64,000 nucleotides of DNA from Adiantum capillus-veneris (Eukaryota > Streptophyta > Polypodiopsida > Polypodiales > Pteridaceae). The DNA lies in assembly GCA_014529385.2 (NCBI GenBank), contig CM043967.1, positions 10,740,001 through 10,804,000 of the forward strand. Reading direction: 5' to 3'. Positions 32,449-44,507 of this stretch are shown in pieces. The translations under genes were made by a program, and so were the position numbers. The notes under the pieces were generated by a model. It saw only the letters and a list, made by a program, of their open reading frames with translations. It had not been told where the DNA came from and ran no database searches. How positions within the stretch are numbered: position 1 is the stretch's first letter; each line of letters opens with the position of its first letter.

Positions 32449-34146
32449 TCACAATCTTCTTACTCCATTCAGTATGGTTTCGATTAGGAATAGAGAAGTA
32501 TCAGGCAATTCATCATCGACTCCAGTAGGGGCTTCACCATTGGGTATGCGAGACAAATGATCAGCCATGACATGTCTTTTACTAGGTCTCACCACAACGG
32601 TAAAATCAAACTCAAGGAGAATTAACAACCATCGTGTAATTCTTCCCGTGGAACAAGGTTTATTTACTAGATACAACAAGGCTTGATGATCAACATAGAA
32701 CACAAACTTGTTGGCCAGAAGGTAGTAGCAAAATTTCTTCACTGCATAAATCATACCTAAACCTTCTCGCTCTGTAGTGGTGTAGTTTCTTTCGGCATCA
32801 TTCAACTGACGACTTGCAAAGCTAATGGGGTAGTCCAGTTTATGTTCTCCTGGTTGAGCTATAACACACCCAATAGCAAAGTTCGATGCATCAATATGCA
32901 CATGAAAAATTACATTCCCATTGGGCACTCGTAGAATAGGAGTGCTAGTCAAGGTCTTTTTCAATGACTCATAAGCATGATCACACTCCGCAGTCCATTA
33001 GAACTCAATAAGAAGCTTGTACAAAGGATGAGCTATCTTGACAAAGTTTAAAATAAACCGTCGCTAATAACCAACATGGCCCATGAACCTTTGAACTCCT
33101 TTATAATTTGTAGGTGGTGGCAATTCAGCAATAGCTTTAATTTTTCTCTCATCTGTGGAAATCCCATGTTTGGACACTATATGCCCTAAAATGACTCCAT
33201 GTTTAACCCAAAATTGGCATTTGAAAGGGTTTAAGGAGATGCGATACAATCTACACTTCTCAAACACTTTTTGTAAGCACGATAGATGTTCTTTCCAAGA
33301 GGAATAAACACAAAGGTCATCTAAGAAAGCTTCACAAAACTCCCTCAAATATTCTTTAAAATCAGTGTTTATTAATCTTTGAAAGGTAGCAGGGGCATTG
33401 GTTAAACCAAAAGCCATAACACGAAATGCGAACACTCCAAATTCGGTTATAAAGGCTATTTTAGCTTGGTCCTCCAGTGCAATTGTGATTTGATTGTAGC
33501 CAGAGTACCCATCTAAAAAGCTATAAGCTTCCTTCCCTGCAACTCTTTCAAGCATGTGTTCTGAATATGGCAAGGGGTAATGGTCCCTCCTAGTGGCGGC
33601 ATTGACCTTCTTGAGATCCACGCACACTCTGAGTTTCCCATTCTTTTTTGGCACAATCACTATTGGTGACACCCATTCTGAGTGCTCAATAGGGTATATG
33701 AATCCGCATTCCACAAGCTTTTCAATCTCTTCTTGAACGATTTCTGTATATTTAGGATTCATTGGGTAGGGTCGTTGTTGAACTGGTTTAGCCATGCTAT
33801 TCATAGGGATTGTGTATTGCACCACGGAAGGTGGAACACCTTTCATATCATGATAAGTCCAAGCAAATATACCCCTGAATTCCTTGAGAAGTTCTTTAAG
33901 TACACACTCCTCAGTCTCGGTCAGATCTTGGGCAATGAAAACAGGTTTAGACTCTTCTCCTGGGTCTGCTAACTCTATTTCCTTAACTATCACTGGACCG
34001 TCATAGACTCCATTACTCCCATCGATAGGTTTTCTTTGAGCCTTTGTATACACAACCTTACGTTCCTCTATGGTATATGATTTGAAATGTTCAGGTGCAG
34101 GGTGTAAGTCTGTGGAGTCCTGTTGTTCTGTGGACTGTGATTTCAC
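32449..34146 (-). pseudogene. Ty3-2 reverse transcriptase and RNase H
   Basis: RT is open over 33,064-34,146 and RNase H over 32,449-32,964, in one frame with stops between. Motifs: WVSPIVIVPKKNGKL, VCVDLKKVNAAT, FLDGYSGYNQ with the first catalytic Asp, MAFGLTNAPATFQ, AFLDDLCVYS as the polymerase box, and GVILGHIVSKHG. RNase H shows HIDASNFAIGCVIAQ, REGLGMIYAVKKF and DHQALLYLVNKP. All catalytic residues I can place are present. The N-terminal 90 residues are a polar linker from the protease. This is the best guide to what Ty3-1 encoded before decay. Confidence 0.93.
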
Positions 34147-34159
34147 TTCTGATTCCTTT

Positions 34160-34660
34160 TGTTGTTGAGCTAACTCTCGATTTTGTCGTCTCCTTACAGT
34201 ACGGCTCAGCTTTGGCTTCTATGTAGCCTCTAGTTGTGTGATGTCACTGGGTTGTGGACTACACCACATAACGCTTTGAAGATATTCACCCCAGTTATCT
34301 ACCAACTTCCAATGAGCATCACATGCCCCTATATAATTAAGACATTATGCGGTAGATTTCTTTTCACTTATTCTAGCGCGCACATTTGCTCGATATCGTT
34401 GCCTCTTATATCTCTTACTCTTCTTGTTTAATTCTCGATTACAGCCGATCTCTAGTGAAGAGTCACTAGATGAATCACTACTTGTGTCTTCTGCTCCCTT
34501 GGATAGATTGTCATCTAGGTTACCACTGGGCCCTGAATGGTTTGTCCCCACATTTGCACTAAGATTTAACTCAGATTCTTCGTCCTCAGAGTCAATCTCA
34601 ACTGATGATTCTGACCCAAATCGTGTGGGCTATAACGGTCTTGTGAGGCGCTACTGGTTC
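34160..34660 (-). pseudogene. Ty3-2 protease to RT linker
   Basis: A serine- and acid-rich stretch (SSDSSSDSSLEIG in 34,345-34,551) followed by a basic one (KKSKRYKRQRYR). No domain. Its place corresponds to 7,470-8,116 in Ty3-1. Confidence 0.45.
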
Positions 34661-34669
34661 CAATGCCAG

Positions 34670-35490
34670 TCAAAAACTTTCATCTTGTAGATCATCAGAA
34701 GCTATATGCATTGCTTCTAGCATATTTAAGGGTACAAGTGGTGGTATTTCATCCCCCTCAGGTGTTACCCAGGTCGTCCCCCTATTTCCCCAAGTGTCTA
34801 TGGTTGCTACTAGGTGGACCCAATCCACATTATCCGACTCAGTCATCCCAGGTAGTACATCCATATAAGGAGAATCTTCCCCAACATCAGTGTCCGCTTT
34901 ACACGTGTAACAATACTGCAATGGGGCCGAGTGAACTGTGGTGTCAGATCTACGATAAATTATAAACCTGTTTCCTAGAGGATGTGCTCGACCCGTCACA
35001 AGATCCACTCGAATGACAGAATCTTGGAACTGCACAGGTAGACATGGTTTTTGGACCAATCATGCACCATTTTTGCTTCCCTCATGAAAGGACGTTCTAA
35101 GATCATCTCCGATGCCATAGTGTGTTTGGAGAAATCCATAACAATAAAGGTAATCCTTATTTTATGTCCAAAGACCTTGATCTTGAGATCTTCTAGCATC
35201 CCAATAGGTTTAACAATAGACCCATTGGCCATCTTCACTACTATGGTTGTGGTCGCAAGGTGAGGTCTTCCCAAGCAATTTTTAGTCACTATGCTAACCC
35301 CAGCGCCACCATCAAGGATTCCCTTCACAGTTAATCCCTTAGTAGTGATTGGTATGGTTGCATTGGATTCATCACCCTCAAAGTATTGTCCCAACTTGTT
35401 AACACGTATTTCTATAACAAGGTTCTTATCTAGGTTGGGTTGTGGATCTATGTATTCCTCCTCTATTGGCATCTCCCCAGCTCCATCCAT
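34670..35490 (-). pseudogene. Ty3-2 canonical retropepsin (PR1), altered active site
   Basis: An aspartic protease at the normal place, between Gag and RT, and in the RT frame. The body has VIEIRVNKLGQYFEGD as at the same place in Ty3-1, then the active site GILDGGAGVSIVTKN at about 35,275-35,325, FIVMDFSKHTMASEMILERPF, and VHDWSKNHVYL. The catalytic triplet is DGG rather than the usual DSG or DTG, and the closing ILERPF has Glu where Gly is usual. Both changes should weaken or end activity. The 34,670-35,059 part continues the polyprotein in another frame. Confidence 0.8.
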
Positions 35491-35552
35491 CTGTGCAAAT
35501 TGTGGTAGCCCAAACTTTAGTTCTCCATTGAGGAAGGCTCAAAGAGCTGAGA

Positions 35553-36275
35553 CTAGCTCAGGGTGTTTATATACTTTGGACATGATGGTGGTTCTGACTT
35601 CTGAAGAATGAAATCCATCAATTTGGCAATGTTTAACGGAACCTTTTGGCCTTGAGTCCCTTGACGTGGGGAAGATGGGATCTTCATTTCTTCGATAGGA
35701 TCAGGTAGTCCCTCTGTAAACATTATTTCCATCAAGAAGTGAGTACGCCCACTTTCCCATGACTTTAAGTCACTTTCTTCTTGGATGACACTAGGTATGT
35801 CCAAGGGTCTATGGACTTGGTGAGGTTGTTGTTGTGTAGGGAACACGGTGTCTGTAATCTGGATCTTCCTAGGTGTTGGTTCTAGATCCCTTTGGGTATC
35901 TTCTACCAAACTCCTTAATTGCTTGACTCGCTCGATCTCCTCTGTAGGGTTTGGATAAGTTCCTATCTTCTTCTTGGATCCTGGCCATTGTGGCTCATGA
36001 AGATCTTCCTTGTTGGTTTCTATCTTAGTGGTCGTTTTGGTCTCCATGGTTTCTCCTGAATCAGAATCCTCTTCAGTGTCATTCATTTATATGGGGTCAT
36101 CACCAGTCCCTATGTTGGTCTTTGAACTGGGGTCTGACTTCGCAGCTTTTTGCGATCTCTTCCTTCGTGTTTTCTTCTTTTTCTGAGATTGGGCAATTGA
36201 TGTCGTGTCTCTTTCCTCAAGAATATAGTTTTGTTTTTGGAGCATCGATCGTGTGAGTACGTTTACTGGTACCAC
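35553..36275 (-). pseudogene. Ty3-2 Gag to protease linker
   Basis: Polar pieces in one frame, with MNDTEEDSDSGETME at the start of the second and basic KKKKTRRKRSQKAA in the first. No known domain. It links the zinc-knuckle part of Gag to PR1. Confidence 0.5.
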
Positions 36276-37252
36276 ATGTTTACTTTGTGATGGATCCTTG
36301 GTAACTTCATCAAGTTTAATGGCATGATCTTCGGTGCATTTGGATTATTTGGACATTGGGCAATCAAATGATCTATGCCACATCGATTACACATGAGTAT
36401 TGGCATTGTAGACGTGCTCGCTTGATTGGTTTGCATAAGTGTGGCGTTATTTTGTAGCCTAATAGGACACTCAGCTACACGATGTGGACCTCCACACTCA
36501 TAGCATTGAAGAGGTGGTCTCTTAGCAGTGTAATTGATATTTTGGCCTCTTGCCGCAAGAGCAGCTACTTGATATACAGGTTTGACTTGTCCCCAATAGT
36601 CCTCCATGTAGTATTGTGGACTTTCTTCAAGCACATCCATCCCATAGGAAATATTAGGATCTATATCTTCCTCATAGCCTTCCAAACAAGCAATAGATGA
36701 CTCACAACCCACTTGATTCACAGAAGTGATTCTCGAATGTGGTGGTTGCGGTCTTAGCACTGGAGGTGGTAAGGGTGTTGTTTGAACAACATTTTGGGCC
36801 CTAGGGACCATGTGTTGTGTTGTTTGTTCAAGAGGTGGGGCAGGCATCAATGCAGGCACTCGAGGTGGGGCAGGCATCAATGCAGGCACTCGAGGTGTGT
36901 CTGTCCATGCTAAGGTTGGTCTATTGGCCATCGCGCGCTTAAATACTATGCAATCCTTAGCTTGATGACCATACCTTCCACATGCATTGCAGTTCGCATT
37001 GAATTTTACTCTAAAAGTAGGGCATTCACTGGTATTATGCGGTCCATAGCATACTGAGCACCATTGCTGCTCCCTTCTTGGATACATATGATTGTTTTGC
37101 GGAGCACGATTGTCTCTAAGACTCTCTTGAATAGCCTTGGTGAGATCTGTTAAAGTCATCTCAGATATCTTTGGCTCCTTAGCAATAGGCTTTAGGGTCA
37201 TTGGCTGATGCCCTGATGCTTGTGAGCTAATAGATTTAGTCTCAACAGACAC
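36263..37252 (-). pseudogene. Ty3-2 Gag nucleocapsid region with four Cys-His knuckles
   Basis: 329 open codons. Four Cys-Cys-His-Cys motifs are visible: CSVCYGPHNTSEC, CNACGRYGHQAKDC, CYECGGPHRVAEC and CNRCGIDHLIAQC. Only the second has the standard C-x2-C-x4-H-x4-C spacing. The other three have C-x2-C-x3-H-x4-C. They come in two pairs separated by about 140 residues of Pro-rich and acidic sequence. A 30 bp tandem duplication encodes a repeated PALMPAPPRV. The nucleocapsid packages element RNA. Confidence 0.85.
36838..36897. repeat. 30 bp tandem duplication in Ty3-2 Gag
   Basis: Two perfect or near-perfect 30 bp units containing GCAGGCATCAATGCAGGCAC. They keep the Gag frame. Confidence 0.9.
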
Positions 37253-37255
37253 TCT

Positions 37256-37717
37256 TTATCCTTGAATCATTAAATTATCCTCCAATTGGATCGCATTGGT
37301 GGTGACTGCTTCCCAAGTGGTGATACCTCTAATGACTAGGCCATTGTAGATATCCTCATGTCGTAATCCCCTAATGAATCTATCAAGAAATTGGTTATTG
37401 TTGAAGTGCTCATTTGGATTACAACGAGAATTCAAATGCTTCAAGCGACTTATAAAGTCTCTCACCGACTCTCCTTCCTCTCGTTGGGCTTTCTGGAGCT
37501 GAGAGGCTACACCCCAAAGCACTCCCTCTCATATGTATTCTTTAAAAAACAGTCTCCTAAGAGTAGGGTAAATCGTTTTTTCTTCCACCCTTAGGGTTCT
37601 ATACCAATCCCCAACCTTTCCGCTTAAGGTTAGGCTTAAAGCATTGCTCTTATGTAGGTCATTGTGTTCTCCTAGAGAATCGCATATTTGTTCAAACACT
37701 TTGATATGCTTTCTCAC
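37256..37717 (-). pseudogene. Ty3-2 Gag core (retrotransposon gag family)
   Basis: Two adjacent pieces in the same frame, broken by stops near 37,525. They have LSLTLSGKVGDWYRTL, the Trp-Tyr segment of retrotransposon gag, then QREEGESVRDFISRLKHLNSRC and FLDRFIRGLRHEDIY. This matches the central fold of Gag and sits just before the zinc knuckles. Confidence 0.8.
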
Positions 37718-37752
37718 ATCCCCGTCTCCACTAAATTTTTGTGTGAGCTTGG

Positions 37753-39310
37753 CTATTTGTACTGCCTTACTTCTAGGCTCTCTATCAGGCGCGTTCGCAT
37801 ATTCTCAGCAATAGATCGATCGATAACTTGAGCAAATGTTGCCAAGTCACCTAAGTGAGCAGGCACCGTGGGTGAAGGCGCTCCAGAGACTACATGTGGA
37901 GTAGGTATTGGCATTGGGCTTGGCGCATAGGAAGCCCTTGGGTTCCACGTTGGGTACGATGTTGTGCCATGTGGTGGTCCATAGTTTATATGGGTGGCCC
38001 TAGGCATAGCAGACGTCGGATGTGACATGCTAATGCTAGCCGGTATAGTCCCATGGAAATAAGAACTTGTGTATTGTGGTTGTGGAGCATAGGTTGTTGA
38101 AACAACGGGATGGGTAGGGACTACATGAGTGTGATGACCCATAGGTGCATACAATTGGTACACACTTGTAGGTACTGTTGCAAGCATTGAGCTACCATGT
38201 AGTGGTGCTTTACTAACAAATGAGGTCCATGGCGTGTTTCTCGGCATGCCCATCATTGGGGTAGGCATGGTAGCCGTGGTGTCATCAAGGGAAAGATGAG
38301 CTAGACTTGGAAAGGTGAAGCTATCACTTGTGGGCTCAGATTGCACTGAGACCCCTAGAGAAACAACATATGGGGGATCCATCGGACTTACCGAGGGAGT
38401 CTCCATTTGCGATAAGGTCGGTTGTTTAGCCTTTCCTATATCCAAGAATCTCATGAGATTCGTTGAAGGCATATTGATCCCCTTGTTCTGTCTCTCTAAC
38501 TCAATGACCCTATGGATGACCTCACAAACTCTTTGTTGTTAATCCTCCACACTAGTAGCGCCCATTGTGGATTGTAGGACATCTAACCAACCCACGTGAT
38601 AGGTGTGACCTGTGTATAGGTCGGTCAGAGTTTCCGTTTGTAGTTCGTAATCCCAGTTCTCATTTAAGAACACTCCATCTAGGATTGAGGTGTTAGGGGT
38701 GTCCTTTGAGCTAGATGCAATGTTGCTTTCTAGAGGTTTCCCTTTAGAAGTTGCTAAGTCAGGAGCACTTGATTGCTCTCTTAGCAAGGATATTGACATA
38801 GGGGCTTTCGCTTTTAACTCTCTTCGTTGCTCCGTCTTGCGTAAGCTCTCGACTTCCTTTTCCCTCGCTGCAAGGATATATTGCTCAACCTCTTGCACTT
38901 TGGCAAGGCTTCTACCATCGGGTAATATGACCTCGGAGGGAAATAACTCTGAAGAGTCAGGAGGTGCAGTGAATGAAGTATTCACGTGCACATTCTCTAA
39001 CAGTATAGGGTCTACGTTTGTCACGAATGGAGAATTTACTTCCCCACCTCCTCATTTACATCATTAGCTCCATGTTTGGAGCAAGTGGCTCCACTAAAGG
39101 TTTCCTTCAGGCGGCTAAGCACACTCGGCCCTGACCGAGGACCCATGGCATGCATGTCTTGGCTCGAGCTATCGGGATTAGGCATTGGGAAACCCTCCAT
39201 GACGTCGTAGTCAGAGGAAGAGTCACTAGCCGCTATGTTCGGGTCTTGGTTTGTACTACCTTGGGTCCCCGCCGAGGGTCTAGAACCTAAAGTAGGTGGT
39301 TATTGAGAAC
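37753..39310 (-). pseudogene. Ty3-2 Gag N-terminal region
   Basis: Two long pieces in one frame. 38,539-39,024 begins MTNVDPILLENVHVN and has a Glu/Lys coiled segment, VEQYILAAREKEVESLRK. 37,753-38,472 is a long Pro/Thr/Ser/His-rich, probably disordered segment with many PTP and APQP motifs. Further upstream, to 39,310, another frame reads MEGFPMPNPDSSSQDM and may be the true start. Long disordered N-terminal Gag regions occur in some plant Ty3 elements. No enzymatic role is suggested. Confidence 0.55.
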
Positions 39311-40172
39311 TCGCGTAAGTCGAAATTCTCTCTAGTTGCTCCGTCTCTAGCACACGATCAGAGCGCAGATGCATGTGCCTTTGGCACCCTACAAACGTCG
39401 GCGAATAACCTCGAAGGTTAACCGCTTACCTTTTTTAAGCGTCCGTTTTCACTCGTGTTTTTTATGTTTTTAATGTTTTTTTAATGTTTGATTTTTTCGA
39501 TTAAAGTGTATGATAGCTCGAAATGAGCGTATCACTTAGAGGGTCATTGTGTGCTTTACAGCATAATTTTCGGGCATCTGAAGTTCCGTTGGTCCTCAAA
39601 AAATCGATTTTTAGCTACGTGTGAAGCTAAAATTAATTTTTTTAAAGGCGACTGAGGCCTAGGCCTGAGCGTGAGCTTGGGCTTGGGTCTGGGAGATATT
39701 CCCGATCCCGGTCCTACCTTTAAATTTTATTTTATTTTTTATTTTTATTTTTATTTTGTTTTTAATTTTTTTAAAGGATAAGGTCGCCGCGGCCTGCGCG
39801 AGAGCACACACACACTCTATCTACCTACTTCTAACTAATACACCTACTGTTACACACTAACATACTCTATTAACTCTCACAGATCTACTTCCTACTTATT
39901 GTACACAGAAAACTAACAACCTTAGTACACAAAGAATAAACACAATACCTTTGAAAACTCCATTAACAAAGAAAACAAACAACCTTAATACACAAAGAAT
40001 AAACACAGTACCTTTGAAAACTCCAACAAAAAAAACACACAGTATAACACCAAATCCCTCTTCTCAACACACACACCCTCCTTCCTTACCACCCTCCTTC
40101 CTTACCTTTCCTACAATAGAAATTGCACCACAAAAGAAGCACAGAGTGCCATTCAAGCTTAGTGTATGGCAA
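39311..40172 (-). other. Ty3-2 leader
   Basis: Lies between the primer-binding site and Gag. No gene. It has a TTTTTATTTTTATTTT-type tract at 39,720-39,770 and a direct repeat of about 50 bp around CCTTTGAAAACTCCA (39,950 and 40,010). Confidence 0.55.
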
Positions 40173-40190
40173 TCCCCGACAGCGGCGCCA
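40173..40190 (-). promoter_or_regulatory. Ty3-2 primer-binding site, tRNA-Asp type
   Basis: On the minus strand TGGCGCCGCTGTCGGGGA, close to the tRNA-Asp site of plant Ty3/gypsy elements. The LTR end CA is four bases away, at 40,195. Confidence 0.85.
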
Positions 40191-40431
40191 AAAATGTGCA
40201 CGTATGTCGCATGTGTCAATGCAAGGAACTTGTCGATACACCGTGTGCAAGCCACAAATGGCTCCAAGCACACAACAAGCCTAAACTGGTAAGCTCAAAG
40301 AAGGCGATGGTGTGTCACTCACCGCTCTACGCTTGCTTTCGTGGAGGATTCCTCACCGCGAAGAAGAAGGAGCCGCCGCTTCGCCGCGCTCAACCGCTTC
40401 GCCGCCGCCGTGCCGTCGTTGCAATGCTCGA

Positions 40432-40434
<3 letters not shown>

Positions 40435-40481
<47 letters not shown>

Positions 40482-40498
40482 ACACACACACACACACA
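40435..40498. repeat. (CT)n-(CA)n compound microsatellite
   Basis: A CT run of about 43 bp and a CA run of 16 bp inside the transcribed part of the Ty3-2 LTR. Confidence 0.95.
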
Positions 40499-40588
40499 AG
40501 GAGATGAAGAAGAAGAAAAAGATGGAGATGGAAAGAGCACTCTTCTATTGCACAAATGAGAGAATGAGTGAATTTTAGGTTTAGTTGA

Positions 40589-40598
40589 CTTTTATATG
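40589..40598 (-). promoter_or_regulatory. TATA box of the Ty3-2 LTR
   Basis: CATATAAAAG on the minus strand, about 220 bp after the LTR start. Transcription would begin near 40,560 and run through the GA tract. Confidence 0.6.
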
Positions 40599-42373
40599 AG
40601 CTCGCCCCATTCACACTTGGACGCCCATGCTTAGCCAACTAATCCCTTGAATGTTTCAGTTAGAGTGCGCCTCTCATTGGCGATCACTCTTACCCTTTTC
40701 CTATTGGACCGACAAGCCCGGTACCTGACTCTACCAAATAAATAATACAGTGTCCACCGTAGGTTACAACGTCCGTCGTAGGTGATAGGGTGTCCATGAG
40801 CCGTGAGGGTTAACATGAGCCGGTCCCCCCTCCAATAGGCATTCGTATTAAATAGATTCTCCCATCAAGAGAGACTTGGTAAAATACAATCTTTGTGTTC
40901 CTTGTGACCTAGTTGATGCAATGGAGGGATAAAAGCATGCATTGGTGGTACCACTTTTTCCACTTTTTGGTGGTACTTTTTAAAATAAGTGGGGACAGGT
41001 AAATTTTTTGGGAAAAAAAAAACTATTGGACTTTATAGTTTTAGATTCTACATGAAAAAAATCTATTAATTGATATATAACTTGCTAATTTATTTTACAA
41101 GTAACACATGAAGATGTGGCTTGTAAAGTGCTACCAAAGGACTGTCCAAGACACCCCTTTTTGGTACCACCAATACATGCTTTGAAGATGAAAGCTTCAT
41201 GCATTAGGAGCATAACATAAACTTTGCAAAAAGCAATAACTATCCCAAGCTTAGTCCCAAGGCCTCAAACACCTTTGAAGGTGGAGAGAGCTAGCAGGGA
41301 ATGAGGGTAGGAAGGAGAAAGAAGAAACATTCCATAGGAGAAAGAAGTAGTTCCTTACTTATCATCACTCTTCTTACTAGCATACATAACATCATAGTAA
41401 TGAAGATGGAGAAGATGGAAAGCTTAAGTATTGAAGCATAGCTCTTGGTTGGATTTGCATTCCATAGCCAAGAGTGTTGGTGTAGGCCATTAGGAAGAGG
41501 ATGGGGTGTAGGAGGGCCTCTTTATTTTCCATGATCTTATGGAGGTGATTAACATTTTGACAAATAGGTGTACGCCATGTGTATAAGAATGGTGTGTGTG
41601 TAAGAGTTGTCAAAGGATGCACTTTTTTCCCAAAAAAGGAGGTGGAGAATTTTACATTTTTCGGCCTTCCATAACTCCCACATATGATCTTTCATTTGAG
41701 TGGAGATCATAAATCTACAATCTATGCATCAAGCTCTTTCCATAGATATGATACATGGTATTGTTTTACTCGCTAGATTCTAAATCCATTTTGGGGGGAA
41801 ACTTTGAATTCGAATAAACTAGCCATTTTTCCTGTTTGAATTCAAAGCTGTCCTTTGATTACTTTCTTAATACAAAAGGTTTGACTTCCTTAAACTGTCA
41901 AATAAAGAGGCCCTCCTAGATCCCATTCTCTTCCTAATGCTCTCAACTTCTCTAGTAACTTGGACAAGGAGATGGAGCTCTTTCACTTTGCACTTCACAC
42001 AATGAGGGTATGTGTGAGTGTGTGGGGGAGAGTATACCCCCCAAGCATCCCCCCTTCTTGATTTGGTTGACTCCCCCTTGTAGCTCATGCTTGAAGCTCA
42101 TTGGACCCTTCCAGGCCTAGCCAATCACATGCAAGAGGCATATCAAGCAACAAGGGTAGCCTTGGGACAAGTTTCCCCCTTTGCCCTTTGACAGAGAGGA
42201 CTTGATCATGCAAAAATAATTAATTAAATTAACTAATTTATCAATGGACCCCTTGGGAGGCCAACCAATAGGCTTTAGGCACACCATGAGGGTAACATGG
42301 GTAGGGGCTTGACATGTGTCCTTGTTGCCTCTTGAGGCTTGGGCTTTCCTTATCTGTGTGTGTGAGTGAGTGA

Positions 42374-42378
<5 letters not shown>

Positions 42379-42439
<61 letters not shown>
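42379..42439. repeat. (GT)n microsatellite in LTR-X copy a
   Basis: A GT run of about 60 bp, preceded by GAGT units. Copy b has only a short CA run at the same place (61,210). Confidence 0.95.
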
Positions 42440-42440
<1 letters not shown>

Positions 42441-42489
42441 CTCTTTCATCCCCCTAGCTTTCGGGCTCGCCCCCTCTTGAGTACGGATT

Positions 42490-42720
42490 AGATTTGACTT
42501 TTTGAACACCTTACCCTCAAGCACCTTAGTCAGCAAGCATGACAAAGCACCTCAATCCTGGGTAGTGTTCCCACAAGCACCTCAAGCTCCCTAGTCGGCA
42601 AGCACAACAAGCACCTCAAGCATCTTAGTCATCACAAGCACGACAAGCACCTCAAGCACCTTAGTCATCAAGCACGACAAGCACCTCAAGCTTGGGCCGG
42701 GTTCCCACCTCAAGCTCAAC
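42490..42720. repeat. Minisatellite in LTR-X copy a
   Basis: About six imperfect units around CAAGCACCTCAAGC and CTTAGTCATCAAGCA, unit roughly 30 bp. Copy b has fewer units (61,035-61,140), so the array changes length between copies. Confidence 0.8.
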
Positions 42721-42992
42721 CCTAGCTTACCTAAGGTCAAAAGACTTTTAACAGTAACCTTTGGAGGTTTTTAATGAAGCTAGCCCTAAGGGATTCTAAG
42801 CTCCATTGGCTAGCCTTGCTCTTTGACAGACCATCTCCCATTTGGACCCCTTTACCATTGGCCCCATTTTGAGATAGATGTGTAATCACATGTCTATATT
42901 CTAACCCTTGTTCATGTTTATTATCCTACATTAAATGATCAGTTTATTATGAGAAACTCATTTGGGTTGGTTAGATATTAGATTTTATGACA

Positions 42993-43560
42993 TTATCCAC
43001 TTCTAAAACATCACTTGATGTTGGTAGGTTACTTTAAATATTCACAAGGCTTTTTCATATCCTCTCCTTCATCCATGGTTAATTTTAAGTGTTTTTTCTT
43101 TAGACTCACCTTCCTCTTCGCCACTCTTACCCCGGCCCCAAAGCTCCCCTCAATCAAGAACTTTCTAAGCTCCTAATGTAGTTGTGCACTTATCAATTGA
43201 TGAAAAACACACAATTATCGTGGAGTACAATGATTATTATACAAAAAGTTCTTGTGGATCCATTGCAATAAATTTTGCACTGTATAGAGTGGATGATGTG
43301 CTAATTTGGTCGCATTTAGCTTAAGTTGTTGCTCTGAGGGTGCTTAAGTGACTATTGCCCACAAGTTTTTCTTTGTTAGATAGGTCACTAATCTTTGTTT
43401 ACCATGTGTAAAAGTTTAATGGATTAAATTTATCTAAGCCTTTCTCTCCCATTGTGCCAATAGAGTAGTTGTCTCAACTCTTGGAGACTCTTCATTATAA
43501 AACTTTCAAAACATTCACCGAGTCCTTTACCATGTTTTGTAAAGAGAGAATCCAAAAGAG
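42993..43560. other. Stretch without a recognised feature
   Basis: AT-rich sequence between the LTR-X start and the TNP2-B end. I see no open frame with a recognisable product, and no repeat shared with the rest of the window. Confidence 0.5.
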
Positions 43561-44211
43561 GGTGGCCAAAGACTAGAGAGGGGGGCGGGAAGGAGTTTTT
43601 TTGCAAATTAAAGATTATCGCGTGGTGTATTTTTGCGCTTTATATTGTTGTTATTATCGCATACATTATTTCCAGTATTATTGCAAACATTACCACCCTT
43701 CTTTGGCGATAAAATATTCAAATTTAGGTACTTCCTTTTAATTTTTACATTAACAAAATTCAAAGAACATGATTTTTTCCATTAAAAATGGACAAAAAAT
43801 GTTATTGAGTGATGAAATGATAATTATTTGGATATATTAGCTTGCACAAGGTATCTGGCTGCTTTGTCATGAATGATGGCCTGCAAGTATGACATTCATT
43901 ATGGCTCGATGTGGACAACCCTGCACGAAATAGAAGAGGCTCGTACTCTTCTTTTGAACGTCGCACACACTACATTCTTGCATTCATCGCATAATATTCT
44001 AAAAGGCTTCACACAACGGTGGTGGTGAGCTCTCTTACTGTGAAGAGATGGTGAGCAAGGAGCACAATAAAGAAGCTCTTGTTCAAGTAAAGCATTCTAT
44101 AATAGCGGGAGCAATCTAACAACACAAAACACGGACTCCACTTGTAGCCATAACTCTTCAAACAACAACAAAAGAAAATGTGTGAAGGTGGATGTGTATG
44201 TGTGTGTGTGC

Positions 44212-44266
<55 letters not shown>

Positions 44267-44469
44267 TTACATACCTCTAGCATTATCGTGTAACGGTTTG
44301 GAGAAAAAATATTCAAATTTGAGTACTTGTTTCTATTTTACCAAAAAAATAAAGCATTTGATATTTCTCATTAAAAAAGTCAAAACTTGATAGATGTTTC
44401 ATCATTAAATTTATTACACCCATCTGATTAGCATATATTAGCATGCTTGATAAAATTAGAGAGAGAGAA

Positions 44470-44507
<38 letters not shown>

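Larger units (their letters stand above)
40195..40815 (-). repeat. Ty3-2 5' LTR, 621 bp
   Basis: On the minus strand it starts TGTTAACCCTCACGG at 40,815 and ends GTGCACA at 40,195, giving TG...CA ends. The outer edge is supported because sequence beyond it is the LTR-X repeat, which resumes its match to 62.04 kb right at the boundary. A TATA box reads CATATAAAAG on the minus strand (40,589-40,598). The transcribed part carries a (CT)n at 40,435-40,478 with a CA run next to it. No second LTR of this element is in the window. Confidence 0.8.
40816..42992 (-). repeat. LTR-X copy a (chromovirus LTR, truncated)
   Basis: Matches, reverse complemented, the LTR at 60,748-62,050. On the minus strand it starts TGTCATAAAATCTAATATC at 42,992. 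It is cut at 40,816 by the Ty3-2 LTR inside the phrase GAGCCGGTCC. It holds an AT-rich body, a (GT)n, and a minisatellite at 42,490-42,720. Plus-strand phrases such as CTTTGTGTTCCTTGTGA (40,890) recur inverted near 61,965. No gene. The polypurine side (42,993 on) is only weakly like that at 59,613. Confidence 0.75.

Noticed and set aside
36838-42720. CRISPR-like array from the evenly repeated units at 36.84 kb and 42.5 kb
   Set aside because: Units are adjacent or diverged, without unique spacers, and lie in Gag coding and in an LTR of a plant-type genome.
43860-44170. Possible host exon with mixed composition near 44 kb
   Set aside because: No open frame above background and no splice-supported reading. 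It lies inside TNP2-B.
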